From Lentimicrobium sp. (GTDB lineage Bacteria; Bacteroidota; Bacteroidia; Bacteroidales; Lentimicrobiaceae), in NCBI GenBank assembly GCA_023957275.1, contig JAMLHF010000005.1, positions 56,235 through 120,234 on the forward strand: a stretch of DNA of 64,000 nucleotides. Direction: 5' to 3'. The position numbers and the translations under genes were made by a program. Positions 18,997-27,878 of this stretch are shown here, one piece after another. Under the pieces are notes generated by a model. That model saw only the letters and a program-made list of their open reading frames with translations. It was not told the DNA's origin and searched no databases. Numbering within the stretch: position 1 is the stretch's first letter; each line of letters opens with the position of its first letter.

Positions 18997-21459
18997 TTAC
19001 TCCCAGCCGATGACGATTCTGCTGTTTTTCAGGCTGAATTCCGCTTTAATCGTCGGCAGGGGCTTATGCGGAGATTCGAGATATTGGGGGTCTCCCGGTT
19101 CGAGCGCGTTGAAAAGATCGGTCAGGTGCGATGTTAGCTTCAGGTTTTTGCCATCCAGCCAGAGTTTAGTCCCATCTGCAAAGCCATGCAGAATAAGTTC
19201 CACCTCGCTGAATTTACTGCTGAAGTTTCCTTCTGCTGCTTCCAGGACAATTTCGCGGCGTTGCGGGTCAAAGCGGATCAGGCGGCTGTAATTGTTTCCG
19301 TTTTCGTATGCATAAGTTTCACCGTCGTCTTCATAGTAGGTAAATGAATTGACGGTATTTCCGTTAAAAACATGCAGGAAGAGCGTACTGCCCGGATTTT
19401 CGGCTGTACTTAGTACTGACCGCTGCATGGGGATAACAGCGCCACCTTTTGCATACAATGGCAGCCGGTACAGGGGGGCTTCTGCAATGATTTCGTTGTT
19501 GCCTTCAAGCCTTTTTCCCGTGTGCAGGTCGTACCATTCGCCTTCCGGAAGGTATACCCTGACCAGGTCGCGGGTGCTTTCAACGGGCGCTACCAGGATA
19601 AAAGGGCCGAAAAGGTACTGGTTCTGATATTCAGTCTGGTAAATTTTATTATCGAAAGTGTAGTCGATGGACAGGCTCCGGGCAACCGGCATGCCTGAAA
19701 GAACAGCTTCTCTGAAATTACTGTACAGGTATGGTAGAAGTTTGTAGCGCAGACTGATGTAATTGCGCGAGATGTTTTCAACCACTTCTCCGTATGCCCA
19801 TGGTTCCGCCTGGCGGGTATCGTAATGGGTATGGCTCCTGAAAAACGGGCTGAATGCCCCGATGCCAATCCAGCGGGCAAAAAGGGCGGGGGAGGCGTCT
19901 TTGCTGAAGCCGCCCACGTCAACGCCGGTAAAGGCCACTCCGCTGAGGCCGATGCTGTTTACCAGCCTGCATCCCAGCATCATATGCTCGTCGGTTGCCT
20001 GGTTGTCGCCTGTCCACAGGGCGGTATAGCGCTGCAATCCCGAGTAGCCGGCCCGGGTAAGTATCAGCGGCCGGTGGTCGTTCATCAGCTTGCGGGTGCC
20101 TTCGTAAGTACTTTTCGACATCAGCAGACCATATACATTTTTAGCTTCACGGTACGAGGTCTTCCTGCCTTCCCAGTCGAACTCCACAAGGTGCGGGGTG
20201 TAGCCGTTGCCCCAGGAAGCGATTTCATTCATATCGTTCCAGAAGCCTGTAACGCCGTCGTTTACCAGCCCCCTGAACTTTTCGCCCCACCAGGCGCGGG
20301 CGGCAGGTTTGGTGAAATCGGGGAAGTGGCACCATCCTGGCCAAACCTGGGCGGTGTAAACGGCTCCGTCGGGATATTTGGCAAACATATCCTTTTGAAG
20401 TCCGTCTTCATAAGCTTCATAACCTTTTTCAACCTTGATGCCGGGATCCACGATCAGCGTGGTATGAATGCCCATTGCTTTCAGATCAGAAAGTAGTTTT
20501 GCCGGATTGCTGAAGCGGTCGGGATGCCAGGTGAAGATCTTGTACGCGTCCATGTGATGGATGTCGAGGTAGATCACATCGAGCGGAATCCTGCGGTCGC
20601 GGAAGTTCTGCGCGGTGTTCAATACTTCCGTATCAGGGAAATAACTCCAGCGGCATTGCTGGTATCCCAGTGCCCACAGTGGCGGCATGGTCATCCGGCC
20701 GGTGAGATGGGTGTATTGCTTAAGGATTCCGGCAACTGAAGGGGCATGCATAAAATAATAATCCATTTCGCCGTCGTCGGCGCTGAATGAACTGAAACGG
20801 TCGTTGCTGGCGCCGAAGTTAAAACGGCTGCGGTGGCTGTTGTCCATAAATATCCCGTAAACCAGGCTGTCGTGCGTACCGATGTAAAAAGGTATAGTAA
20901 CATAAAGGGGATCATCATTGGGGCCGTACCTGGGATTGTCGGTGTTCCAGTTGTCGTAAGCCGAACCCCGGCGATCGAGGTTACCGGTTTTTTCGCCCAG
21001 GCCTGTGAAGCGCTCCCCATCAATCAATTGTTTGTAGGTGGTGACTTCAGTGCCTATCCATGATGTTCCGAAAGCCGGGTCGTCAGCATTCAGCATCCTG
21101 CCGTCGGGGGTGTAAAAACTGAAGCGTACGGGATTGCGGCTGACGTCGAGCCGCAGCGCCTCCGTACGCACGACAAGCCGGTCCTGTGTTTCCTCCAGCG
21201 TATAACCGGCTTTCCCCGGAACAGCAACTACCGCGTATGAGAAGTCCTTCCTGAATTCGTCCTTCACAATTCTTATTCTTATGATACCTGCTTCATACAC
21301 AGTTAGTTCAGCCTTTCCGAAATCGGTGTTCAGTATCAGTCTTTGCTCTTCTCTGCTGAAGGTGGTGAGATTGCCCAGGCTCCTGCTGAGTGAACCCTGT
21401 GAAAATGCCTGACTCATAAGCAATGTAAATAACGTCAGTGTGAGTATTGTTTTCTTCAT
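18997..21459 (-). CDS. Glycoside hydrolase family 31, alpha-glucosidase-like, exported
   Basis: The 820-residue enzyme has a signal peptide (residues 1-20). A beta-sandwich N-domain spans about 30-240 and the catalytic barrel about 255-570, followed by C-terminal beta domains. The nucleophile is D409 in GFWNDMNEIASW and the acid/base is D486 in WTGDNQA, the two GH31 signatures. It should release glucose or a related sugar from the non-reducing end of alpha-linked glucans in the periplasm. It follows the GH13 gene by 62 bases on the same strand, so the two are probably an operon. Alpha-xylosidase or a related GH31 activity remains possible. Confidence 0.92.
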   Translation of the reverse strand: MKKTILTLTLFTLLMSQAFSQGSLSRSLGNLTTFSREEQRLILNTDFGKAELTVYEAGIIRIRIVKDEFRKDFSYAVVAVPGKAGYTLEETQDRLVVRTEALRLDVSRNPVRFSFYTPDGRMLNADDPAFGTSWIGTEVTTYKQLIDGERFTGLGEKTGNLDRRGSAYDNWNTDNPRYGPNDDPLYVTIPFYIGTHDSLVYGIFMDNSHRSRFNFGASNDRFSSFSADDGEMDYYFMHAPSVAGILKQYTHLTGRMTMPPLWALGYQQCRWSYFPDTEVLNTAQNFRDRRIPLDVIYLDIHHMDAYKIFTWHPDRFSNPAKLLSDLKAMGIHTTLIVDPGIKVEKGYEAYEDGLQKDMFAKYPDGAVYTAQVWPGWCHFPDFTKPAARAWWGEKFRGLVNDGVTGFWNDMNEIASWGNGYTPHLVEFDWEGRKTSYREAKNVYGLLMSKSTYEGTRKLMNDHRPLILTRAGYSGLQRYTALWTGDNQATDEHMMLGCRLVNSIGLSGVAFTGVDVGGFSKDASPALFARWIGIGAFSPFFRSHTHYDTRQAEPWAYGEVVENISRNYISLRYKLLPYLYSNFREAVLSGMPVARSLSIDYTFDNKIYQTEYQNQYLFGPFILVAPVESTRDLVRVYLPEGEWYDLHTGKRLEGNNEIIAEAPLYRLPLYAKGGAVIPMQRSVLSTAENPGSTLFLHVFNGNTVNSFTYYEDDGETYAYENGNNYSRLIRFDPQRREIVLEAAEGNFSSKFSEVELILHGFADGTKLWLDGKNLKLTSHLTDLFNALEPGDPQYLESPHKPLPTIKAEFSLKNSRIVIGWE

Positions 21460-21522
21460 ATATCATTCGTTTTCCAGAACAGGTTTGAAACTGCCTGAGG
21501 GTGAAATTCTCCGGGATCGCGC

Positions 21523-22896
21523 TTATCTGTAATAGACCTTATAGCCCCAGGCCGGAAGTTCTGCCGATTCATCTTTTCTGAATCTGACTTCTTCGCCAGT
21601 AAACAGTTCGGTATATTTTCCTTTATGCGCTTTACCGCTGTAGGTGAATGATACAGGTTCCGGACTGAGATTCAGTACTACAAAAACTTTATGGTCATCC
21701 TTTTCCCGGATAAATGCAAATACTTTCTCATCCGCGTTCGTGTTGATCCTGAGCCAGTTTCCGCCCCAGGGGCCGTTGTACAGGGCAGGGTTTGTCTTTT
21801 TCAGGTTCAGGATGGTTTTGTAAAATCCGGTCATGCTGTAATTGCCCCATTCAACAGGATCTTTTTCGAAAAACTCCAGCCGCTTGTCAACACCGGCTTC
21901 CTGCCCTGTATATACCAGTGGCATTCCGGGTACGGTGGCGGTAAGCACATATAAAGCCTCAACGCCCTCGCCCAGCCTTTCAAATTCGGTTCCGTTCCAT
22001 GAGTTTTCGTCATGATTCGTAATAAAATACATACGGTAGGCTCCCTCAGGATAAAGGGTGTCATTTTTCTTCAGATAGGTTTCAATATCGTTTGCATTGG
22101 CTTCGCCTTTGGCAATCCTGTTTTTGATGTTATGGAATTCCCATCCGTACGTCATGTCGAAAGCGGTATGCAGCCATGGTTTTTCCCCCTCAGCCAGCAT
22201 AAACACCGGTTTGATTTTGTCAAGCTCCTTCCTGGCATTGTCCCAGAAAGTTGCCGGAACAAGCTCTGCAACATCACAGCGGTATCCGTCAATATCAAAC
22301 TCCTTCACCCAGTATTTCATGGCTTCGAGCATGTAGCCGCTGGTTTCGTTGAATTCGTAATTGAAAGCTACAACATCGGTCCAATCGTAAGGCGAAATCA
22401 TATTGCCAACCGAGTCCTTTTTATAATACTCCGGGTTTTCGGTTACCAGGGGATTGTCCCAGGATGAATGGTTGGCAACCCAGTCGATAATCACATACAT
22501 TTCTGCTTCGTGGGCTTTTTTTACCAGCTGCTTAAAGTCTTCCGGTGTGCCGAATTCAGGATTTACCCCGTAATAGTCTTTGATGGAATAATAGCTGCCG
22601 AGGGTGCCTTTGCGGTTAAGTTCTCCGATTGGGTGAATGGGCATCAGCCAGAGGATATCTGTGCCAAGTTCCTTAAGCCGGGGCAACTGGGCCTCAACGG
22701 CGGCAAAGGTACCTTCAGGAGAAAACTGCCTTATATTTACTTCGTAAATACTCAGGTTTTTACTCCATTCCGGTTGCTTCACCTGCCCCGGTTCGTTGCC
22801 TGAAGCTCCGGATTCTTTTGCCTGTTTACAGGACGTGAGTATGCTTATCTGGGATAAACCCAGAATAATGAAAAGGATTGACTTGCTGATTCTCAT
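21523..22896 (-). CDS. Glycoside hydrolase family 13 alpha-amylase-like lipoprotein
   Basis: I start this gene at the ATG 22894-22896, not at a longer frame reaching 22989. The shorter form begins with a lipoprotein signal (lipobox cysteine C23 in SILTSC), and a -7 promoter box at 22935-22942 lies inside the longer frame. The 457-residue protein is a GH13 enzyme: nucleophile D208 in GYRCDVAE, acid/base E236 in MLAEGE, and D296 in TNHDENSW. A C-terminal beta domain follows from about residue 370. It should cut or rearrange maltodextrins at the membrane and is followed by the GH31 alpha-glucosidase. Confidence 0.9.
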   Translation of the reverse strand: MRISKSILFIILGLSQISILTSCKQAKESGASGNEPGQVKQPEWSKNLSIYEVNIRQFSPEGTFAAVEAQLPRLKELGTDILWLMPIHPIGELNRKGTLGSYYSIKDYYGVNPEFGTPEDFKQLVKKAHEAEMYVIIDWVANHSSWDNPLVTENPEYYKKDSVGNMISPYDWTDVVAFNYEFNETSGYMLEAMKYWVKEFDIDGYRCDVAELVPATFWDNARKELDKIKPVFMLAEGEKPWLHTAFDMTYGWEFHNIKNRIAKGEANANDIETYLKKNDTLYPEGAYRMYFITNHDENSWNGTEFERLGEGVEALYVLTATVPGMPLVYTGQEAGVDKRLEFFEKDPVEWGNYSMTGFYKTILNLKKTNPALYNGPWGGNWLRINTNADEKVFAFIREKDDHKVFVVLNLSPEPVSFTYSGKAHKGKYTELFTGEEVRFRKDESAELPAWGYKVYYR

Positions 22897-22934
22897 GGAT
22901 CTGAATGTTGGTTTCTTAATCTCAGGTTTATCTG

Positions 22935-22942
22935 CAAAGATA
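22935..22942 (-). promoter_or_regulatory. -7 promoter box for the GH13-GH31 operon
   Basis: The minus strand reads TATCTTTG, a full consensus match, about 39 bases upstream of the chosen GH13 start. Its position argues against the longer GH13 frame. Confidence 0.6.
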
Positions 22943-23039
22943 ATTATTATGTTCATCCCCGGGAATTGGTCATCATGCTGACTTTTCAACTGAAATGGTC
23001 CTTCTGTGTCAACCTGCGATCCGCTCTGAAGCCGTAAAA

Positions 23040-23079
23040 CTGAAAAAAGCCATTCCTGGTCAGAAACGGCTTTTTTCAG
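23040..23079 (-). terminator. Terminator after the M16 peptidase genes
   Basis: A perfect 12-bp stem (CTGAAAAAAGCC/GGCTTTTTTCAG, 16-base loop) lies 17 bases beyond the stop codon of the second M16 gene. The transcribed strand carries a T-run within the descending arm. Confidence 0.8.
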
Positions 23080-23095
23080 ATGGCGTGCTATTGCT

Positions 23096-25204
23096 CTAAT
23101 TAATACTGAAGAGGTCGTCTTTCAGTTTTGAATTGATTTTGATGCTGAGTACTTTAAGGTCGATTGTTTGCGGACCCATCTGCTGACTGATGGCAAAGGG
23201 GAATTTTACACCGTTCACTTCGCGGTAATCGCCAAAGGTGGCAGTCCCCTGTTCGCTGAGTTCTTTAATTTTTAATCCTGATTTGACATCGAAATACTGG
23301 GTTGACTGTTTTCCTGAAGGATAGGTAAGCATGAGGCGATAGGCTTCTGTACCGTCAATTTCTTCAATTCCTTCGAGGGCTAACGTGACTCCGAGTCTGC
23401 CGTAATGCAGTTCCTGATTCAACTCGGCTTCCACTTTCATATCTTCAAGTTCATCGCCCTCGAGCACCTTGCTTTCACCGCCCATTGGTGAAACCAGTTT
23501 TGCAGTAGTCCCGTCAAATACCATTTTCTGGAAGACCATTTCACCGGCTCCAACCTTCATCATATACTTGTTGGGTGATTTGCGGTAGAAATCAAATCCG
23601 ATGGTCATACCCTGCATGGTGGTGCTGGCCATCATGGTCATGTCCTTGATCTTATTCATGGCTTTTTCTCCGCCAATTGCGCTGATGTATGACTTCAGCA
23701 CGGTTTCGGCGGTTACGCCTTCCGGTGCTGGCTTTACCCTGGTGTTCGGATCGTATTCCTTGCCGTTGAAATCATAGTATTGAATGGCTTTGCCATTTGT
23801 AAATTTATCCAGTTTGGGCGCTATCTCTGCAGCTTTACCGACTGCAAGGATTACAGTGTTTTCGGGTTTGATATATTTTCCGGCCACATTCCGGATATCC
23901 TCAGCCGTGACAGCTGCAAGATTTTTCATGTAGTTGGCATAATAATCTGCCGGAAGGTCGTAACGGGCAGTGCTGATTGCAAAATTCGCAACAGTCTGGG
24001 GGCGTTCAAGAGAAAGGGCAAAATTGCCGTTCAGGTAGTTTTTCACAAGGCTGAGCTCATCTTCTGGTACCAGTTCTTCACGAATGCGGCGCATTTCATG
24101 GAATACTTCATGGATGGCGCTGTCGGTGACAGAATTTCTGATTTCCGTATTGACATTGAACCTGCCGGTAAGTTTATCTGCATTAAGCTGAGAATAAGCT
24201 CCGTATGTGTATGCCTTGTCTTCACGCAGGTTGTTGAACAGTCTGAAGGTTCCGCCTCCCAGGATGGTGTTCATGACGCGGGCCTTGATGGCGTCCTCCG
24301 AGCCGGGTTGCAGCTCAACCGGATAGCCGATTCTCAGGGCTGTCTGAACTGCATCGGGACGGTCGACAATGGCGACAACGGTAGATGCCGGAGGAGCGGG
24401 TGTTTCAGGTACAAATTGCATCACTTCCGCTTTTTCCCAATTGCCCAAATATTTCTGCATAAGTTCCATTGCCTCGGCCTTGGTGATGTCACCGACAATG
24501 GCCATATACCCGATATTGGGTCTGAAAAATGCCTGATAAAAAGACCGGCAGTGGTCTACACTGATGTTTTCAACTGATTTTTCAGTCATAGATTCCCCGT
24601 AAGGGTGGGCTGCACCGTAAACCAATTGCTTGCTGATCCTGTCGCTGATTGCTTCCGGATCATTTTCCTGCGCTTTCAGTCCCGAAATGGCCTGGGTCTT
24701 CAGCTTGGCAAGTTCCTCTTCTTTAAAGGAAGGATTCATCAGGACATCTGCCATCAGCGTCAGCAATTGATCGTTGTGCTTTTTGAGGGCAGAAGCATAG
24801 ATTCCGGTAGAGGAAGTGCTCAGGCTAGCGCCTATAAAGTCGATGGCTTCATCCAGTTCATCCTTTGTCAGGTTGGTGGTGCCGGTTCGTAACATTTGTC
24901 CGGTAAAATCTGCCATGCCTGCCATGTTGCCTTCAGGAACCGGATTGTAATCAAGAATCAGGGAGTAGGATACTCTCGGAATTTTATGATTCTCAACAAC
25001 AAACACCTTCAAACCATTGTCCAGTTCAAAGCTTTCGTATTTACCAATATTGATAACCGGGGCCGGAGCGGGTTGTGGTCTTACACTTCTGTCAAGCTTT
25101 TCCTTTTCAGCAGATGCTTTTCTGGTTTTAACCTGCTGGCCACTCAGGAACTGGGGTATTGCTGCAAAAGCAACGGCTATGGCAATTATCGTCAGTTTTT
25201 TCAT
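23096..25204 (-). CDS. M16 metallopeptidase-like protein, non-catalytic partner, with C-terminal lipoprotein-carrier-like domain
   Basis: The 702-residue exported protein (signal peptide 1-22) has two M16 repeats over about residues 50-480. The zinc motif HxxEH expected in the first repeat is absent; the segment reads GMADFTGQMLRTG, so this chain cannot bind zinc in the usual way. It probably pairs with the catalytic M16 protein encoded 19 bases upstream, as in alpha/beta M16B peptidases. The last 200 residues form an additional domain (IGGEKAMNKIKDMTMM onward) resembling LolA-like or DUF4292-type lipoprotein-binding folds. That assignment is tentative. Confidence 0.85.
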   Translation of the reverse strand: MKKLTIIAIAVAFAAIPQFLSGQQVKTRKASAEKEKLDRSVRPQPAPAPVINIGKYESFELDNGLKVFVVENHKIPRVSYSLILDYNPVPEGNMAGMADFTGQMLRTGTTNLTKDELDEAIDFIGASLSTSSTGIYASALKKHNDQLLTLMADVLMNPSFKEEELAKLKTQAISGLKAQENDPEAISDRISKQLVYGAAHPYGESMTEKSVENISVDHCRSFYQAFFRPNIGYMAIVGDITKAEAMELMQKYLGNWEKAEVMQFVPETPAPPASTVVAIVDRPDAVQTALRIGYPVELQPGSEDAIKARVMNTILGGGTFRLFNNLREDKAYTYGAYSQLNADKLTGRFNVNTEIRNSVTDSAIHEVFHEMRRIREELVPEDELSLVKNYLNGNFALSLERPQTVANFAISTARYDLPADYYANYMKNLAAVTAEDIRNVAGKYIKPENTVILAVGKAAEIAPKLDKFTNGKAIQYYDFNGKEYDPNTRVKPAPEGVTAETVLKSYISAIGGEKAMNKIKDMTMMASTTMQGMTIGFDFYRKSPNKYMMKVGAGEMVFQKMVFDGTTAKLVSPMGGESKVLEGDELEDMKVEAELNQELHYGRLGVTLALEGIEEIDGTEAYRLMLTYPSGKQSTQYFDVKSGLKIKELSEQGTATFGDYREVNGVKFPFAISQQMGPQTIDLKVLSIKINSKLKDDLFSIN

Positions 25205-25223
25205 TGTATTTCCTCCTTATTGA

Positions 25224-26549
25224 TTACAGGGTTTGTTTTGGTAAATAATAGAGTACAACCCTGTTTTCCTTTGTAAGGTATTGGTTGGCAACCCTTTTGA
25301 TATCGGCTTTAGTCACTGCCATATAGCGGTCAATCTCTGTATTGATCAGGTTGGCGTCACCGTAATACATGTGATAGTCTGAAAGACTTTCAGCTATACC
25401 AGCCATGGTAGAATTCCGGCTGATAAAATCATTTTCAATCTTGTTGCGCAGTTTTTCAAATTCGCGGTCGCTGAGCTCTTCCTGCTGAGTTTTGGCAATC
25501 TCTTCATTGATGGCATTTTCAAAGTCGTCGGGAGCAACACCTGAATTTACAATACCGAATACCAGGAACAGACCCGGATCTTCCAGGGCAAAGGGAAAGG
25601 CTCCGACAAACATGGCTTTCTGCTGTTTGTCAACAATCGATTTGGTCATACGGGAGCTTTCACCATCGCTCAGCAGCGTGGTAAGCATACTTAATGCATA
25701 ATAGTCAGGAGTCCCCTTTGCAGGGATGTGATAGGCCTGAACTACCGCCGGCAACTGAATGTTGTCGTAAACGGTATCGCGTACTTCTGCTGTTTTAGCA
25801 GGTTCCACGATGTCTGGCCGGTAAATTTCCTTTGTTCCCCTGGGAATGTCACCGAAATATTTCTGAACAAGTTCTTTCGTTGACTCCACATCAATATCAC
25901 CGGCAATGGAGAGGGTGGCATTGTTGGGGACATAAAATATAGAATGGAATTCCATAAATTCTTCAAGGGTGGCGTTATTGATGGATTCAGCCGATCCGAT
26001 GGGCATCCAGCGGTAAGGATGTTCTTTAAAAGCGGCACTGAAAGTTTTTTCCATCAGGGTGCCGTAAGGGCGGTTGTCGTACGACTGTTTGCGTTCTTCC
26101 TTCACAACGCTGCGCTGGGTTTCGACACCGATGCTGTCGATGCGCAGGTGAAGCAGCCTCTCTGATTCCATCCAGAGGCCGAGTTCAAGTTGATTTGAGG
26201 GGAGCAGCAGGTAATAAAAAGTTCTGTCGAAGCTGGTATTTGCATTCAGGCTTGCCCCTGCATTCATGGCAATTTTGTCGAATTCACTCCTGCCGATGTT
26301 CTCGCTTCCTTCAAACATCAGGTGTTCGAAGAAATGGGCAAAGCCGGTACGCTCCGGATCTTCGTTTTTCGAACCCACATGATAGGAAATGGTTACGGCA
26401 ACAATAGGAGTGGAATTGTCCTTGTGAAGGATAACATGCAGGCCGTTACCCAGATCATACTCCGTGAAGTCGATTCGGTTTTGGGCGCCTGCCAGCATAA
26501 ATGCCATTAAGCCCGCAGCCAACAGTATGGCTTTTCTTGGTGTGTTCAT
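25224..26549 (-). CDS. M16 family zinc metallopeptidase, catalytic subunit, exported
   Basis: The 441-residue protein has a signal peptide (1-22). The inverted zinc motif is H72-F-F-E75-H76 in AHFFEHLMFEGS, with the third ligand a glutamate in VVKEERKQ (E151 or E152). A second M16 repeat from about 220 shows the R/Y-type region near SRMTKSIVDKQ. It should degrade peptides in the periplasm together with the non-catalytic M16 protein encoded next. It begins 24 bases after the HAD gene on the same strand, so all four genes from mgsA onward may be one transcript. Confidence 0.93.
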   Translation of the reverse strand: MNTPRKAILLAAGLMAFMLAGAQNRIDFTEYDLGNGLHVILHKDNSTPIVAVTISYHVGSKNEDPERTGFAHFFEHLMFEGSENIGRSEFDKIAMNAGASLNANTSFDRTFYYLLLPSNQLELGLWMESERLLHLRIDSIGVETQRSVVKEERKQSYDNRPYGTLMEKTFSAAFKEHPYRWMPIGSAESINNATLEEFMEFHSIFYVPNNATLSIAGDIDVESTKELVQKYFGDIPRGTKEIYRPDIVEPAKTAEVRDTVYDNIQLPAVVQAYHIPAKGTPDYYALSMLTTLLSDGESSRMTKSIVDKQQKAMFVGAFPFALEDPGLFLVFGIVNSGVAPDDFENAINEEIAKTQQEELSDREFEKLRNKIENDFISRNSTMAGIAESLSDYHMYYGDANLINTEIDRYMAVTKADIKRVANQYLTKENRVVLYYLPKQTL

Positions 26550-26573
26550 CTGAATGAAATTTGATTTGAAGTG

Positions 26574-27233
26574 TTATTTGAATAATTCCATGATTGTATT
26601 AACGTCAATTTCAGTAAAATCGCTGATGACTTTATGGGCTTCTGTGAGTTCCGCCTTGTGATGTGTTGTCGCCACGCCAATAACTTTCATTTTCGCGTGC
26701 AGGGCGGCATCAATTCCTTTCAGCGTGTCTTCAAAAACCAGGCAGTCAGCCGGCGCAGCATCGAGCATCGAAGCCGCCTTCAGAAAAACTTCCGGATCCG
26801 GTTTGCCCCGGCTCACCATGGAAGCATCGGCAATCGCCGTGAAAAATTCCTGTATTCCGGTTTCCGCCAGAATAAAGTCAACATTGGCCCTTTCTGCTGA
26901 TGTGGCTATGGCCATAGGGACTCCGGAGGCTTTCAGGTCATGAAGCAAGTCCTTCAGTCCTGGCAATGGTTGCACATTGTCCCTGTAAAGATACCGGTAT
27001 ATCAGTTCTTTTTCAGCTGCATATACGGCGATTTTTGCGGCAGGTAACTCTTTCTTAAAAATATAGTTCAGGTGATCTGTATTTGATCCGCCAAAAACAT
27101 TTTCACGGAAATCATCGGCAGTGATGCTTTTGTTATGGCGCGCACAGAATTTCTCCCAGGCCATCAGGTGATACCGGAAATTGTCAACCAGTACCCCGTC
27201 CATATCGAAGATTACAGCATTACTCTCTGCCAT
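26574..27233 (-). CDS. HAD-family phosphatase/beta-phosphoglucomutase-like
   Basis: The 219-residue HAD-IA protein has motif I VIFDMDGVLVD (D9, D11), the cap region FRENVFGG, motif II ATSAER, the lysine in RGKPDPEVF and motif IV FEDTLKGIDAA. The features are those of the beta-phosphoglucomutase/hexitol-phosphatase branch, where the cap decides the substrate. Its start overlaps the mgsA stop by one base (TAATG), so the two are translationally coupled. The pairing suggests a role on a phosphosugar or triose phosphate, but this is inference. Confidence 0.87.
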   Translation of the reverse strand: MAESNAVIFDMDGVLVDNFRYHLMAWEKFCARHNKSITADDFRENVFGGSNTDHLNYIFKKELPAAKIAVYAAEKELIYRYLYRDNVQPLPGLKDLLHDLKASGVPMAIATSAERANVDFILAETGIQEFFTAIADASMVSRGKPDPEVFLKAASMLDAAPADCLVFEDTLKGIDAALHAKMKVIGVATTHHKAELTEAHKVISDFTEIDVNTIMELFK

Positions 27234-27703
27234 TACATTTTTACTTCGCGGTTAATATATGTGCTGTAGTCTTTTACCTTTTGCCTGTATTCCTCATTGA
27301 AAAGGTGAGATGAAATGATAAAATCCGCGGTTGACCGGTTACAGGCGGTAGGGATATTGTATAACACAGTGATCCGCAACAATGCTTTCACATCTACATC
27401 ATGCGGCTGAGGTTGCATCGGATCCCAGAAGAAAATCATAAGGTCAATCTCACCATCGACGATCATTGCGCCAAGTTGCTGATCTCCGCCCAGGGGGCCT
27501 GATTTCAGCTTAATTACTTCAAAACTGCCGAATTTTTCACTGTCGAGGGCCGACTTAAGCTGCTGCTCAATAAGCTTTCCGGTAGTTCCTGTACAGATAA
27601 TTTTGTGCTGAAGCAGGGTAACGGCATTGTATTCTACCCATTCTATAAGATCCTGTTTGCGGTTATCGTGCGCTACCAGGGCAATTCTCTTTTTCTTTTC
27701 CAT
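27233..27703 (-). CDS. mgsA: Methylglyoxal synthase
   Basis: MgsA converts dihydroxyacetone phosphate to methylglyoxal and phosphate, bypassing lower glycolysis when phosphate is short. I chose the ATG at 27701-27703 because MEKKKRIALVAHDN is the family N-terminus; an upstream frame adds a non-conserved 31-residue extension. The 156-residue protein has H11, the TGTTG phosphate loop near 38-42, SGPLGGDQQ with D74 (the likely catalytic aspartate), FFWDPM with D94 and QPHDVDV with H101. It is divergent from pfkA and coupled to a HAD phosphatase gene. Confidence 0.95.
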   Translation of the reverse strand: MEKKKRIALVAHDNRKQDLIEWVEYNAVTLLQHKIICTGTTGKLIEQQLKSALDSEKFGSFEVIKLKSGPLGGDQQLGAMIVDGEIDLMIFFWDPMQPQPHDVDVKALLRITVLYNIPTACNRSTADFIISSHLFNEEYRQKVKDYSTYINREVKM

Positions 27704-27809
27704 GGTCAAAGGAATAAACGGCGAAATTAAGAAAAAGAGCAATGTTGTCTGCTTTTTTTCTCCGGTATGCGTTGCATGGGTCAGGGACTTCCTCATATAT
27801 TAATTTTTG

Positions 27810-27817
27810 TATCTTTG
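27810..27817 (+). promoter_or_regulatory. -7 promoter box for pfkA
   Basis: TATCTTTG matches the consensus and lies 61 bases upstream of the pfkA start. There is no clear TTG 19 bases upstream. Confidence 0.55.
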
Positions 27818-27878
27818 CAGCGTTTTTCAGAAGTGAGACACTGAAGACCTAAGTTATTCATTTTAAAGAAGAAACTAC

